Shown here: piece after piece, positions 37,421-48,657 of the stretch | How positions within the stretch are numbered: the first letter of the stretch is position 1 | How the letters are laid out: the number at the start of each line of letters is the position of its first letter | Assembly (NCBI GenBank): GCA_963678675.1 | Contig: OY783192.1 | Coordinates: 9,333,953-9,397,952, forward strand | Direction of reading: 5' to 3' | Source of the DNA: Xiphydria camelus | Lineage: Eukaryota > Arthropoda > Insecta > Hymenoptera > Xiphydriidae | DNA length: 64,000 nt | Made by a program: the position numbers and the translations under genes | The notes under the pieces: model-generated | What the model was told of the DNA's origin: nothing | Seen by the model: the letters and a program-made list of their open reading frames with translations, nothing else | The model's database searches: none

Positions 37421-38225
37421 TTAACCCTTACAAGGACGGTGGCATATTGAATATGCCACCTAGATTATCATCATAATTCTTTGAACATGATGATGATTAC
37501 TTTATTTGACTGACCTTATTTCCATAAACATAGTTGCCCTTCAGGTTTTTGGGGTCCTTGATTTCAAATTTGCTATCAGATTTTCAAAATTCAAAATGGC
37601 GGATTTAACATGGCGGACCAAATTTGTAAAATTGACTCCGATCATGGTGAAAATTGGTATACATGGGTTTTTGGGGTCGCTGATTTCGAATTTGCTATTA
37701 GATTTTTAAAAGTCAAGATAGCGGATCCAATATAGCGGACAAAAGTACCGAAGTTGACTCTGATCTTGGTAAAAGTTGGTACACATGGGTATCTCGTGAT
37801 GCTTTATATAAATGTGTTATTATATTTTTAAAATTCAAAGTAGCGAACTCAATATTACAGTCGAAATTATCAAAATTGACTCTAATCATGGTGAAATTCG
37901 ATGCACATTGGTTTTTGGGGTCCTTGATTCCTAATTCGTTGTTAGTATTGAAAATTGAGACAGCGAATTCCGATGATTGGAACGCCTAATTCGGTCCTTA
38001 TGAGTGGTAACTCAGAAAACAGTTCTTTGGGTCCAAAAACCTTTGTATACCAATTTTCACCATGATCGGAGTCAGTTTTACAAATTTGGTCCGCCATATT
38101 GGATCCACCATTTGGAATTTTGAAAATCAGATAGCAAATTTGAAATCAGCGACCCCAAAAACCTGAAGATCAACTATGTTTATGAAAATAAGGATATCAG
38201 GAAAATGTGTGCTTCAAAGGGTTAA
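37421..38225. mobile_element. piggyBac-type foldback MITE, 805 bp
   Basis: TTAACCCTTACAAGGACGG at the left, ttcaaaggGTTAA at the right. The interior is a series of about 125-bp direct repeats (tttttggggtc.ctgatttc.aatttgct, attgactc.gatcatggtgaaa) whose last copy is inverted (38030-38190). The flanking 37340-37415 and 38290-38392 are also reverse complements, so the element may sit in an older hairpin. Confidence 0.5.
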
Positions 38226-38364
38226 CCACCGTAGTGCAGTCTCGGTGACCGCAATGAAACGGTGAAATCGTAACAGTATAACATCCCGGAATAATTCACC
38301 ATTGCGACCGATGGCGGGATTAACTCTACATTAATGCTTTACATAGATCGCGATAATTATAATA

Positions 38365-38682
38365 ATGAACAATAAGAACCGATATAGACGTTCGCTTAAC
38401 GCGCGACGGAACACCTGGCTTATCAGGGATAGAAAGTCGCTACCTCCACCGTCTTGCAATTACTGTTACATTTGTATCGACTCACATTCTATCGACACAT
38501 GCGAGCGCGCAAATGGCAAAAGAACGGTCGGTTGTTGTTCCCATATAGCTTCAATTATTTATTATTTTTTTTCATTTGCGCGATATCAAACAAAGCTTAT
38601 TAAACCTGCGAAAACATTAAGGAAATTATTTCACAAAGAACATATTCAATCCACAATAAATCACGAAAGCGATGAAGATTAA
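38365..38682 (+). pseudogene. SWIM-finger-like C-terminal gene fragment of the 5.06-kb element
   Basis: A 105-codon frame with CNYCYICIDSHSIDTCERAN then GKRTVGCCSHIASIIYYF, R.QT and an acidic end (NHESDED). The C-x-..-G-x-RTVGCCSH-x-AS spacing resembles the SWIM-type zinc finger at the C-terminus of several insect transposon proteins, an assignment I make by pattern only. The last about 12 codons and the stop lie inside the inner edge of the right TIR. That is expected if this is the 3' end of the element's own transposase gene. Upstream catalytic exons are gone, replaced by MITEs. Confidence 0.45.
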
Positions 38683-39871
38683 AACGAAGATTCTGTGTCA
38701 GTTCATAAAATAATACCTTTAATGTGATTTAATTTCGATTTATATGTACATATATCACGTGCAGTAAATTGTATTCTCATTAGTAATAAGTCATTGTAAA
38801 TAAATACTATTATTTTTTTGTAAAGTAAAAATTCGAATTAATAGCTGTACAACTTTGCTTCCACCGTTTTCCGCTATCTCTTACGTTAGAAAAACGGCGA
38901 AAGCAAAGTTGTTTCATTTTCATTAATTTATTTCGACTTGTTCTACCACACCAATCATCTCGTAAAAATTATATGTCATAGTTTAATCACACATACTTGA
39001 ATCTATATAAAAAAACGGCGGTGGTGTTATTTTTATTATGCAAAATAAAAATTATTGAAAAACTTTCTATTTACTTTCTTTATGGGCGAAACAATCCAAT
39101 ACTTTGTTTATAATATAGCTACATGATGGTGCATAACATATATTTTGCTGTGCGAAGCGGCCGAGGTTAGGAAAGTTTAAACGGAGGAGAACGAGACCCA
39201 GAAAGGTAGCGGGCTCGGGTCCTATCACCATGGGGGGGAAGGAGCAGGCCACCAGTGGTTCTCCGGACGCACCAAGGTTTGTAAAGCAATTTTCCAAGCG
39301 GAGTTATTTAAAAACTTACGACAATTACAGAAGAATAACCGGAGTGTAATGTGCAGGGAATTACTCTAACAAAATTATGGAACACAAAGAAGGAAAAATC
39401 ATTCAATATATCGAGAGATATCGTTGATTTTACTTGGCAGTTTTTAAACAATTGAGGGAAAAAAAACATCATTTTATTTAAAAAGTAGAGAATTTCTTAA
39501 GCAATTTAAAACAAAAAGCATTCAAAAATGTTAAATTTTCGAGGTTTCATGATTTTTTTTCTACTTCCAATGTTCGCGCGGCTCTAGAGGGTAAACCGTG
39601 AGGAGTAGGGGTAAACTGTATAAACCTTTCTTATAGAGAATTTTAAGCTCTACAACTTTTATTTGACACTTTTTTCGATATCTCGCTTAGTTTTCGAGTT
39701 ATTTTCGTAGAGCCCATTTTTTGGGTAGTTTTTATTGTTTTTCAAAAATCCTCGGGGATATAGAACTTTTTAAACTTCACCCCTGTTTTCAACTACCAAA
39801 AATGGACCTTTGACCAAATTTTCAGCTTTGAGGCTCGAAACATCGATTTCAGAAGGATTTTTACTGGACTA

Positions 39872-41007
39872 TTTCACCGACTGCTAGCTTCCTCACTTAC
39901 TACTCCACGCTCACTGTATCGGTGTACGAAGCAGTATTTACCCTCATTTATTAAAGCATGAGGATTGATTAATCATTGGTTAGCACGTTTAAAAATAACA
40001 TTAAAAAACAATACTAGATACGAGGTCTCGTCTCAAGCCGCTTCTTACGACATGCCGGAAGGTGCGCAAGCAAACCTTGCGCAGAGTAGAGGCGGGGGAA
40101 CGTACACAGACGCACACATAAGCAAGACGTCTCCGCCTCGTGTGCTTTCACTCCCTACGCAACGTGGCTGAATATATAGTGGATTAGGGAGACGCACACA
40201 GACGCACACACAGGCATGATAACGCTTGAAACTTCCCCTGAATCTCATGATTTTACTCCCAACTCAACGCGGCAAAAGATGTTTCACATCAAAAATTATT
40301 TCACTACACAAGAGATAATACCTAATTGTAGAGAAAGTAGTCAAGGAAATTTTCCAATATAGTGGTAATTATCCATAAACATCATTGGTTAGAAAATGAG
40401 GAACTGTATAGGACTCTTGCAGTTGGGGGAAAACTGACTATAACAGGCAACAAATCAGAATTCCCTATTAACTCCAAGGACTCTTTAAAGTTTTAATACA
40501 TTGGCACGACTATATATAATGTTCCCTGTGTAAATACGACAGTCACGCTATTTAAAAACATATCACTCGGAATAATTTCAGGTGCAGACAGTGTACCAAA
40601 AATGCCGGTAATTTCGAGGAAATTGTATATCGTACCAGATTTCGGCTCGACACGATAATCCATATCTTCTTGATCGCAACGCTCGAGTCGTATCGATGAC
40701 AATCCGAGGAATTCGTGGATTAGACTTAACGAGATATCGATATATAATAAGAAAACAGTGGTCGAGTACCTGTATGATTTATAGCTTCAAAGTAATCGTT
40801 GAATCTTCTCCATTGACCTCGGAAATTCCCTGCATCATAGTAGACTACGACAGTTTTCCTTGATGCGAAAACGTGATACATATATATGATTCGAAGAGCG
40901 ATCTAAAAACTCCTCATCCGGATCACGCGTGATGTTCAAGATCATAATTTATATGAGAGCCCATGAAACTGCGCATTAAAAATGAAGACGGAGAAGATTC
41001 CAGTTAT
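39872..41007. other. Intergenic between two transposons, no gene seen
   Basis: Short opposite-strand ORFs at 39965-40248 translate CA/GA-rich sequence with an imperfect 'agacgcacaca' repeat (40105-40215). The 69-codon frame at 40493-40702 has no motif. No RNA gene or promoter is recognised. Confidence 0.4.
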
Positions 41008-41013
41008 TCCGGC
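41008..41013 (+). repeat. Polinton target-site duplication, left copy
   Basis: tccggc directly precedes the AG that starts the TIR. The right counterpart at 57800-57805 is tccgcc. Six-base duplications are the rule for Polintons. One of six positions differs. Confidence 0.75.
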
Positions 41014-41926
41014 AGTAGATAAGCTATGGGGGTTCGAGCACAGTTTTCCGGACGGGTTGCCTACTTTCAGGGGCAAAATGGCGGGAAATTTGAATTTAGC
41101 GGAAGTGCGCATGCGCTGTGGCGGGAAATTTGAATTCGCGCATCACGTGACCCAGCGGAGCGCTGTGATTGGTCGAACCCCCACTCCTCGACCCAATGGA
41201 GCTCTGTCATTGGTTGAACCCCCACTCCTCGACCCTCACCAGATGGCGCCACTGTCGACGCTACGTGTCGCCACCGTAGGCGGTGGCCATTTTGAATGTT
41301 CCTCCAACAGAGCTCTGTGATTGGTCGAACCCCCACTCCTCGACCCAATGGAGCTCTGTCATTGGTTGAACCCCCACTCCTCGACCCCCACCAGATGGCG
41401 CCACTGTCGACGCTAGGTGTCGCCACCGTAGGCGGCGACCATTTTGAATGTTCCTCCAACGGAGCTCTGTGATTGGTCGAACCCCCACTCCTCGACCCAA
41501 CGGAGCTCTGACATTGGTTGAACTCCAACTCCTCGACCCCCACCAGATGGCGCCACCGTCTGCGGCAGCCATTTTGAAGTGCTCATGCGCCGTGGCGGGG
41601 AAATTTGAATGATACTCCTCCTCGACTCCCACCATCAACGCCAGGTGGCACCACTGTCGGCGGGTAGTCAACGCCAGGTATCTTGCTACTGCGCGTCCGA
41701 TGACGTCATCGTTTCTCGTGCAGGTTCAGACTTGCTCCGCGCTACTGCGCAGTTTCGACCGCGTCCGATGACGTCATAGCTTATCGCATCGCTACTGTAC
41801 AGGTTCCGACAGGCGTGTGCAGGTTCAGACTTGCACCGCGCTACTGCGCAGTTTCGACCGCGTCGCATTCCTGAGTGATGACGTCATAGCATCGCTACTG
41901 CGCAGTTGACCGGCCTTGGAATGCGT
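41014..41926 (+). repeat. Polinton left TIR, 913 bp
   Basis: Matches 56887-57799 on the other strand with paired coordinates always summing to 98813, so no net indel exists, and only scattered base differences. Inside, a roughly 180-bp unit is repeated about 2.5 times (41145-41560: ctgtgattggtcgaaccccc, agatggcgccactgtcgacg, ccattttgaatgttcctcc). A second module with actgcgcagtttcgaccgcg and TGACGTCA is repeated at 41690-41926. The long minus-strand ORFs here are translations of these repeats, not genes. Confidence 0.93.
41701..41886. promoter_or_regulatory. Three CRE palindromes (TGACGTCA) in the left TIR
   Basis: Exact TGACGTCA at 41701-41708, 41769-41776 and 41879-41886, and a variant TGACGTTA at 41996-42003, all upstream of PolB. 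TGACGTCA is the binding site of CREB/ATF-family bZIP proteins. Use here is inference. Confidence 0.5.
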
Positions 41927-42059
41927 GCAGGTTCAGACTTGTTCCGCGCTACTGTACAGTTTCGGCCGATCTGCGCGCGTCACATTCCTGAGTGATGACG
42001 TTATAGCTTCTCGACGAGCACGAACACGTTTACCCCCACCACCACCACAACGTCTTTGC

Positions 42060-42095
42060 TTAAATAGCGCGCGTCACCGCGCTCACGTCATTAGT
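42060..42095 (+). promoter_or_regulatory. PolB core promoter (TATA-like + initiator)
   Basis: ttaaata at 42059-42066 lies 32-33 bp before the A of ttAGTc (42093), close to the arthropod initiator TCAGT. The natural ATG of PolB follows at 42121. Confidence 0.45.
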
Positions 42096-45000
42096 CACAT
42101 CGTGCTCACGAAACGACAACATGTCTTCGGAATAGTGCCGGAATATTGTGAACATCCATCGACAGGCTTTCGAGCTGATCGATCGCAAAAGAGTTGATCC
42201 CATCGAGATCACGCAATGGATCCGACGTGGGACCGAGAGTTTACGCCTACTCGGACGATTGATGCGCCGAGAGGGGACATCGGTCGCCGATAAACAACGA
42301 TACCTAGCCACCATTCGCCAGGTGAAGAGTTATAATCGAAAACTCAAGAGCTTGCTCGTGAGAGGTGGACGTCTTGGTCAACGTGAACAGAGACGCGTCT
42401 CGTGGGAGGATCTCCAGTCGGCGTTCGACGGACGCATCCGCACGGGTGTGATCGTAAACCTGCGAAATCTGGATCCCACCGCCTTCCTGCAGGACGCCCA
42501 AGCCCTCTTCACACCGCGCATCAAGAACGCGCTCAAGACGGAGAATGCGTTGAAGGTGAATGCTGTACTGGAGGGCGAGTACAACATCTTCAAGAATGAC
42601 GAAGAGATCGTCGAACTGAAGACCTTCGCCACGAAGAACGTCCCAATCCTGCAGACCACCGATTTGAGACAGTGGTTCGTCGACAATGTGCGGGACCCCA
42701 TTCTCCGGCAAATGGAGGAATTCCAGGAGCGAGACTCGGGTTGGACGTTGAGAGTCGTCATCAACTTGACCGTCAACGTGAACCGGTACAACCCAATGAG
42801 AGGTAGCTCCTATCTGGAACTTCCTGGGTTTATCAAGAGGAAGGAGGCCTGTGTTAACGTGCAGAATACCGACGACCAGTGTTTTAAGTGGGCACTCCTT
42901 TCTGCACTGCATCCCGTTGATCGGCGTGACCATCCCAACCGTGTGTCAAAGTACAAGCCGTACGAAAACGAATTGAACTTTGCGGGCATAGACTTCCCAG
43001 TGACACCGAGAGAGGTCCCGAAGTTTGAGAAGCAGAATGAGCTCTCAATCAACATTTACGTTCTGCTGAAGCGAAAAGAAAAATTTTCGGTCGCACCCAT
43101 CCACGTCACCTCGCACAAGAAGACCAAACATGTGAATCTCCTCATGATTCAAGATCGATACGTCGACGAGGAATCGAATGAGGAGGAGGAGGTGAACGAG
43201 GATGATGAAACTCACACCAACTACCACTACGTGTGGATAAAGGACCTCTCTGGGCTGGTCAGCGCACAACTTTCCAGGACCTATAGAAAAAAGTATATCT
43301 GTGATCGCTGCCTGCACTACTTCGGAAGCCTCGAAGAGTTGGGCAACCATGAAATCGACTGCGTCCAGGTGAATCCGTGCAAAGTCAAGATGCCTGCACC
43401 GATGCACAGCACCTTGAAGTTTAAGAACTTTAACTTCAAGGAAAGGGTGCCGTTTGTCGTCTACGCAGACTTCGAGTGTCTCCTGAAGAACGTCGACCTG
43501 CAGCAGACGAGCAAGACGAGAGTTTGTCAAGTGCACGAACCGTTCAGTGTGGGCTACTACGTGAGGTGTAGCTACGACGACACGCTGTCGCACTACAACA
43601 GCTTTCGCGGACCGAAACCTGCTGAATGGTTCGCGCGCAAACTTTCTGAACTGGTCGAGCAGGTCGAAGGAGTCCTCGAGCACACCGTACCCATGCAACC
43701 GCTCACGGAGGAACAGGAGAGGGCTTTCCACAGCGCCGAGAAGTGTCATATTTGCGGGGAGTCGCTGTTGGATGTGAAGAGAGTTCGGGACCACTGCCAT
43801 CTCACCGGCAGATACAGGGGTGCAGCGCACCAGGACTGTAACCTGAATTATCAAGATTCGCGCACCATTCCCGTAGTCTTCCACAATCTCAGCGGCTACG
43901 ACAGCCACCTCATCATCAAGGAGATATCCACCTGCTTCGACGGCCGGATCGACCTCCTGCCCTTGAACATGGAGCGATACGTCTCGTTCACGAAACATCT
44001 AAAGGGCAGCGACATCGCTCTTCGGTTCATCGACTCCTTCCGCTTCATGGCATCGTCGCTGGAGAAGTTGGCTTCTTACCTCGCGGAGGCACCGATCACC
44101 AAGAGCGAGTTCCCGCAGATCCAGACCGAACAGTTCGAATTGTTGAGGCGGAAAGGTGTCTTCCCCTACGAGTTTCTCGACGCGTGGGCCAAGCTGGACG
44201 TCACGGAGTTGCCGACCCAGCAACAATTTCACAGCCGTCTCAACGGCTGCGGCATCTCCGACGAGGACTACGAACACGCCCAGAGGGTCTGGCGTGAGTT
44301 CAACGTGGGAACTCTGGGCGAGTACGCGGATCTCTACCTCAAGACCGACGTCCTGCTGCTGGCCGACGTTTTCGAAAACTTTCGTGACAACTGCCTCGAA
44401 GCGTACGGTTTGGATCCAGCCCATTACTACACCACACCCGGCCTCACGTGGGACGCCATGTTGAAGTACACCGCAATCGAGCTGCAACTGCTCACCGATA
44501 TCGACATGCTCATGTTCGTCGAACGGGGCATCCGAGGCGGTGTCAGTCAGTGCAGCAACCGTTACGCCCGAGCCAACAACGCGTACATGAGGGACTACAA
44601 TCCCGAAGAGGAGACGAAGTACCTCATGTACTTCGATGTGAACAACTTGTACGGCTGGGCGATGACGCAACATCTCCCGTACGGTGGCTTCGAGTGGGTG
44701 GAGAACCTCGGCAACGACGACTTCCAGTGGAATGTGCCCGATGACTCGCCCATCGGATACATACTTGAGGTGGACTATCCGGAAGCCATCCACGACGTCC
44801 ACCGAGACCTACCGCTGTGTCCCGAGCAGATGAAGCCACCGGGCTCGAAGGAGTCCAAGCTTCTGACGACGTTGTACTCGAAATCACGTTACATCATCCA
44901 CTACCGCAACCTCAGGCAAGCTCTTGAGCACGGTCTAAGGCTCACCAACATCCACAGAGCCCTTAAATTCGACCAGTCACCGTGGCTCAAGAGCTACATA

Positions 45001-45699
45001 GACCTGAACAGCGGTATGAGGAAACGAGCCCGCAATGAGTTTGAGAAGAACTTGTTCAAATTCATGAACAACGCGGTGTTCGGTAAGACGATGGAGAACG
45101 TGCGCAAACGTGTTGACGTCAAACTCGTAACCAAGTGGAAGGGCAGATACGGTGCCGAAGCACTCGTCGCCAAACCCAACTTCCACAGCCGAGCCGTTTT
45201 CGCAGAAAACCTCGTAGCCGTGCAACTCAGCAAGATCGAGGTTTTGCTGAATAAGGGCCAGTTTTACCAAAGCCAAGTTATACCTAGAATAAGTATACCG
45301 AGGATAAATTTATACTCTTCTTTATACCTGGTATAAAGCGCAGGCGTTTTACCAGCTCCAAGTTTGCCTGGGATAACTATTCCAGGTATAAGCGTTGGCC
45401 ATCTAAAATTATTTTTAGGTTGGTAGTAAGAAGTACGTACTGCGCATGACATTTGGTCGTTTTGACAGCTGTTCCGGCGCGATAAATGAAATTCGGAGTT
45501 GTTATTCTCAGTATAACCTAACTTTTTGTTTTTGACGTCTTTATTCTTTCATGACATAATCATAACCTGATCGTTGTGGTAAATTGTTATTAATTTTGAA
45601 ATAGTTGATTGATGTACCAGTTTTTTAATCATCATCTCATGATGACATTGACGTATTACCAAGAATCAGAAATCCAAAGAAAATACGTGCCCGGTAAAT

Positions 45700-47130
45700 A
45701 AAAGATATCTATAACAATATATTTATATTTTCGTAACAATAACTTTTATTTTCGAGTCGTCGATAAAAGCATCAGGTACAAAACACGTCCAAACATTCGA
45801 TATCTCACCAACAAGAATGTGTTCAGTCTCAAAAAACTATAAGGGTCGTCACACAATAATAGTAATTACAACGTAAAATTGCACCATTTGATCCAAATCT
45901 CGTATCGGACAAAATATATTCTAAAATCTATAAACTTTTAAATCGCTACAACTTAAGATTTATCACGCGGTGACATTACTCTGAGATTACATAGAGCGGT
46001 ACAATGTTATCGTTTTTTTAAGTATACGCGACCCTATCTAAAAAGTATACAAAGAGCGTTGTAGGACTTGATGTCTAATGCCGAGGTATCTTACAAAAGT
46101 GTATCAATGCAAATCTAAAATTTTTTCATATTCTACATCGTACGACGGATGTATCACTTCTGCTCCTGAAAACTCTGCAATCACGCGAATTGAAGAAAGG
46201 TATAATGTCTACCTAGATAAATTTAAATGTTACTTATAGAAGACAATGCAATGGTAGATGACTTCTTTGGTTGATATTATTGGATACCGTTGAGATTCTC
46301 GCGATTAGAGACCCGCGTGCGTCAATTTTAAATTTAAACTTGCATTTTCTGAGTAAAAGAGCGAAGAGAGAAAACAAAATTTTCCCGACGTTTCTATGAG
46401 CTTCTATCCTCCTATTAAAAAAGAACTATAATCTAAAATGTGTCGTGCGAAATTACCTCGCAGAGAAAGACTCATTTATAAAAAAAGAAGAGAGATCTAT
46501 TAATTTTGATTCTCCAAAGCTCTGACTCAGATAAAATTATAATCATGATTCAATCTCACGCGTGGAAAGGAAGGCTACAATAGCCGTTCCTCGGAGCACC
46601 GTCTGACGCGATTGCTGCGACCCAGAGAACTTGAGTATCATCGAGTTCTTAATCTAGAACGAATTATCGAACGTCAACGTCGCGGTGGAATTTCTACTGT
46701 CCGGCGATTGCATTGCGATATATCGTTTCCGTAAGATCTCTTGAAGGTCGTTGCAAGAGCTATTTTCTCGTTTGGCTCGCAAAGGTCTCCCACCCGGCGA
46801 TCTGAAAAACACGTTTAAAAGCCCACTGTGAACAAAATCAATCTTTCGCAGCCACGACATTCTGACAATGCGAAACTCCTCTTTGTTCCTGGCGAATAAA
46901 AAGTTTACCGCGATAAAATTGTTTAATCGTACCTTGTGACGAGTTTCATTTTGACTTTGTTGATGTTTTTCAGTATGTCGCCCATTGATTTCTGGGAGAT
47001 CAGTGGCGGTTTATGCCGATCGATGAACTTGTAGCCCTGTAAACTAGCTCTCCTCGCGATGTTAGGAGTCGTTGGAGGTTGCAGAGGTGGCGGCATATAA
47101 TAATGACTAATTAAAAGTTTTAACATTATG
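45700..47130. other. Interior of the Harbinger element without identified gene
   Basis: Short minus-strand frames at 46654-46860 and 46923-47126 (containing DRHKPPLISQKSMGDILK) have no domain I can name. They could be captured or accessory sequence. 45700-46450 is shared with the 21992/27289 copy and is non-coding. Confidence 0.35.
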
Positions 47131-47144
47131 ATAAAAACGATTAC

Positions 47145-47512
47145 CTACAGTAATTAGCATTGATCCCGAAGCAAGAAATCTTAAAGTCGGCAATAATTTT
47201 GTTGCTGGCTGAATTGCTGCATTTCTTGGCGACCTCGAAGCAATGCGATGTCGTATTTGTCCCAATAATCTGTGACAGGTTTGTTTTTCCAAACGAAATC
47301 AAGTGAAGAATTCTACAACCATTGTATTCTTCGAAATAGTCAACTCTGGAATAGTTTTGCATTAGATATTGGTTATAAATTAGTAGGTATAGGTATCCTT
47401 TATTTACTTACCGGGCACGTATTTTTCTAGGATTTCTCATTCTTTGTAAGACGTCAATTTCATCATCAAATGATGATTTGACAACTGGCACATCAATCAA
47501 CTCTATTTCACA
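47145..47512 (-). pseudogene. Harbinger transposase N-terminal exons, degenerate
   Basis: Exon 1 (to 47412) encodes IELIDVPVVKSS..DDEIDV and MRNPRKIRAR, then a GTAAGT donor. In the second copy at 22350 this exon starts with ATG, but here the codon is ATA. Exon 2 (47345-47145, after acceptor attccag) begins VDYFEEYN. After a frameshift and a TGA the frame reads FRLEKQTCHRLLGQI and LLPTLRFLASGS, the conserved N-terminal helix region of HARBI1-like nucleases. It ends at a GTAATC donor. The catalytic DDE exons are missing. The sequence at 46490-47130 has no recognisable nuclease or Myb partner. Inactive. Confidence 0.65.
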
Positions 47513-48356
47513 ACTAATAACAATTATTATGATTCTGTCACGGTTGTGATTCTGTCACGGAATAATAAAGACGCAAACAAAAAGTTAGGTTATCCCGAGG
47601 ATAGCTAGCTTATCCAGCGCTGAAACTGCCGGATAAGCTATCCCTGCATTTATTCCAAAGTTTATCCTATTCCAGACTTATACCATCGTGGTAAAACGCT
47701 TGCGTACAGGTTATTCTCAGTATAGCGCTATACGGCGTTTATACCGTGTTGGTAAAACCGGCCCTAAGCCGATCTACGTGGGGTTCTGCGTACTCGACTT
47801 GTCGAAAACTTGTGTTTACGAGTTTCACTACGACTTCATGATGCCGACCTTCGAGAGCAATTGCAAGTTGCTCTACACTGACACCGATAGCCTCATCTAC
47901 GAAGTGCGAGGCAGGGACATCTACGACGTGATGAAGCGTCACATTGGGCGCTTCGACACGTCCGACTACCCCACCGAGAACGCCTTCGAGATGCCGCTGG
48001 CGAACAAGAAGGTGGTCGGCCTCATGAAGGACGAGTGCAACGGCCAGATCATGACGGAATTCGTCGGACTCCGCAGTAAAATGTACAGTGTGCGGGTCAA
48101 CTGCGAGGACCGCATGAAGAAGGCCAAGGGCGTCAAGACGTCGGTGCTCGCGAGAACCATAGATTTCGAGGACTACGTCGCCTGCTTGAGGCAAAATACC
48201 ACACAATATCGCTCGCAGTACCTCTTTCGATCGAGGCTACACGAAGTGCAGACTGTGCAGCAGACGAAACTCGCGCTAAGTCCGCACGACGATAAGAGGT
48301 GCCTCCAGCCCGACACCACGGACACTCTACCCTGGGGCCACTGCAGAATAACTGAT

Positions 48357-48545
48357 GTAAATATGGATGTGGACGTGTAAATATAGGTGTGTGTATGGAA
48401 TGGGGTTACGACTGTAAATATAGGTAGGATTACAAATGTAAATATAGGCGTGTGTGTGTGTGATAGGATTACAACTGTAAATATAGGTAGGATTACAAAT
48501 GTAAATATAGGTGTGCGTGCGTGTGTGGGTATAAATATAGGTGTG
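48357..48545 (+). repeat. Minisatellite overlapping the PolB stop codon
   Basis: The unit TGTAAATATAGGT, with variable gt-rich or ggattacaa spacers, occurs about seven times. The first partial unit (gatgtaaatatggatgtgg) encodes the last residues of PolB and the second contains its TAA. It fills the gap between the convergent PolB and INT genes. Confidence 0.75.
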
Positions 48546-48657
48546 GATATACTTAAGTAAAACTAAGCGGCATTACGAGAGAGAGCTCTCAAGTACCGCA
48601 GCACTAAAGACTTCCAATCGATTGCTCTGCTCCATCCGAAGATTCTCCTTGTATTTG

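Larger units (their letters stand above)
34808..39871. mobile_element. 5.06-kb DNA transposon with 1.2-kb TIRs
   Basis: The left TIR starts TAGTCCAGTAAAAATCCTTC at 34808. The right end is its reverse complement, finishing at 39871. The arms continue to about 36035 and 38645. A TTT lies immediately outside both ends (34805-34807, 39872-39874), so a 3-bp target duplication is possible. Each TIR carries the same 76-codon frame (35385-35615 and 39067-39297 reversed) with two or three amino-acid differences and no known motif. The interior has lost most of its gene and been colonised by two piggyBac-type MITEs. The superfamily is not determined. Confidence 0.65.
45255..47764. mobile_element. PIF/Harbinger transposon inserted in PolB
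   Basis: Starts GGGCCAGTTTTACCAA and ends TTGGTAAAACCGGCCC, flanked by TAA on both sides (45252-45254, 47765-47767), the standard 3-bp target of PIF/Harbinger. The terminal about 450 bp at each end are themselves related in inverted orientation, including two copies of the transposase first exon (about 45600-45695 and 47412-47510 reversed). It aligns with 21992-22909 and 27289-27600. Confidence 0.85.
42121..48380 (+). pseudogene. PolB: Protein-primed DNA polymerase B, split by a transposon
   Basis: Family B polymerase with 3'-5' exonuclease, which replicates Polintons from a terminal-protein primer. Coding parts: 42148-45254 and 47766-48380. Numbering from 42148: zinc finger C385/C388/H401/C405; ExoI DFE 441-443; CxxC...HCH zinc/HNH-like segment 533-564; ExoII SGYD 582-585; ExoIII YLKTD 730-734; polymerase motif A DVNNLYG 830-836; motif B KFMNNAVFGK 971-980. 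Motif C (YTDTDS) lies only in the second part, at about 47873-47892. The two parts are separated by a 2,510-bp Harbinger element. Removing it with one TAA repeat leaves the same phase on both sides. The natural start is ATG 42121, but its fifth codon is TAG (42133-42135). The next in-frame ATG is 42262. Total coding length is about 1,240 codons, normal for the family. Not functional as it stands. Confidence 0.93.

Noticed and set aside
41067..41671. ORFs of 136-158 codons in the Polinton TIRs
   Set aside because: They are translations of the TIR minisatellite, present identically in both arms, without start context or domain.
42304..45276. Long minus-strand ORFs (209, 317, 267 codons) opposite PolB
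   Set aside because: They mirror a GC-rich, strongly conserved polymerase frame, have no motif, and arise from codon bias on the opposite strand.
46654..47126. Second Harbinger gene (Myb-like) in the PolB insertion
   Set aside because: The minus-strand frames show no Myb/SANT pattern, so I left them unassigned.
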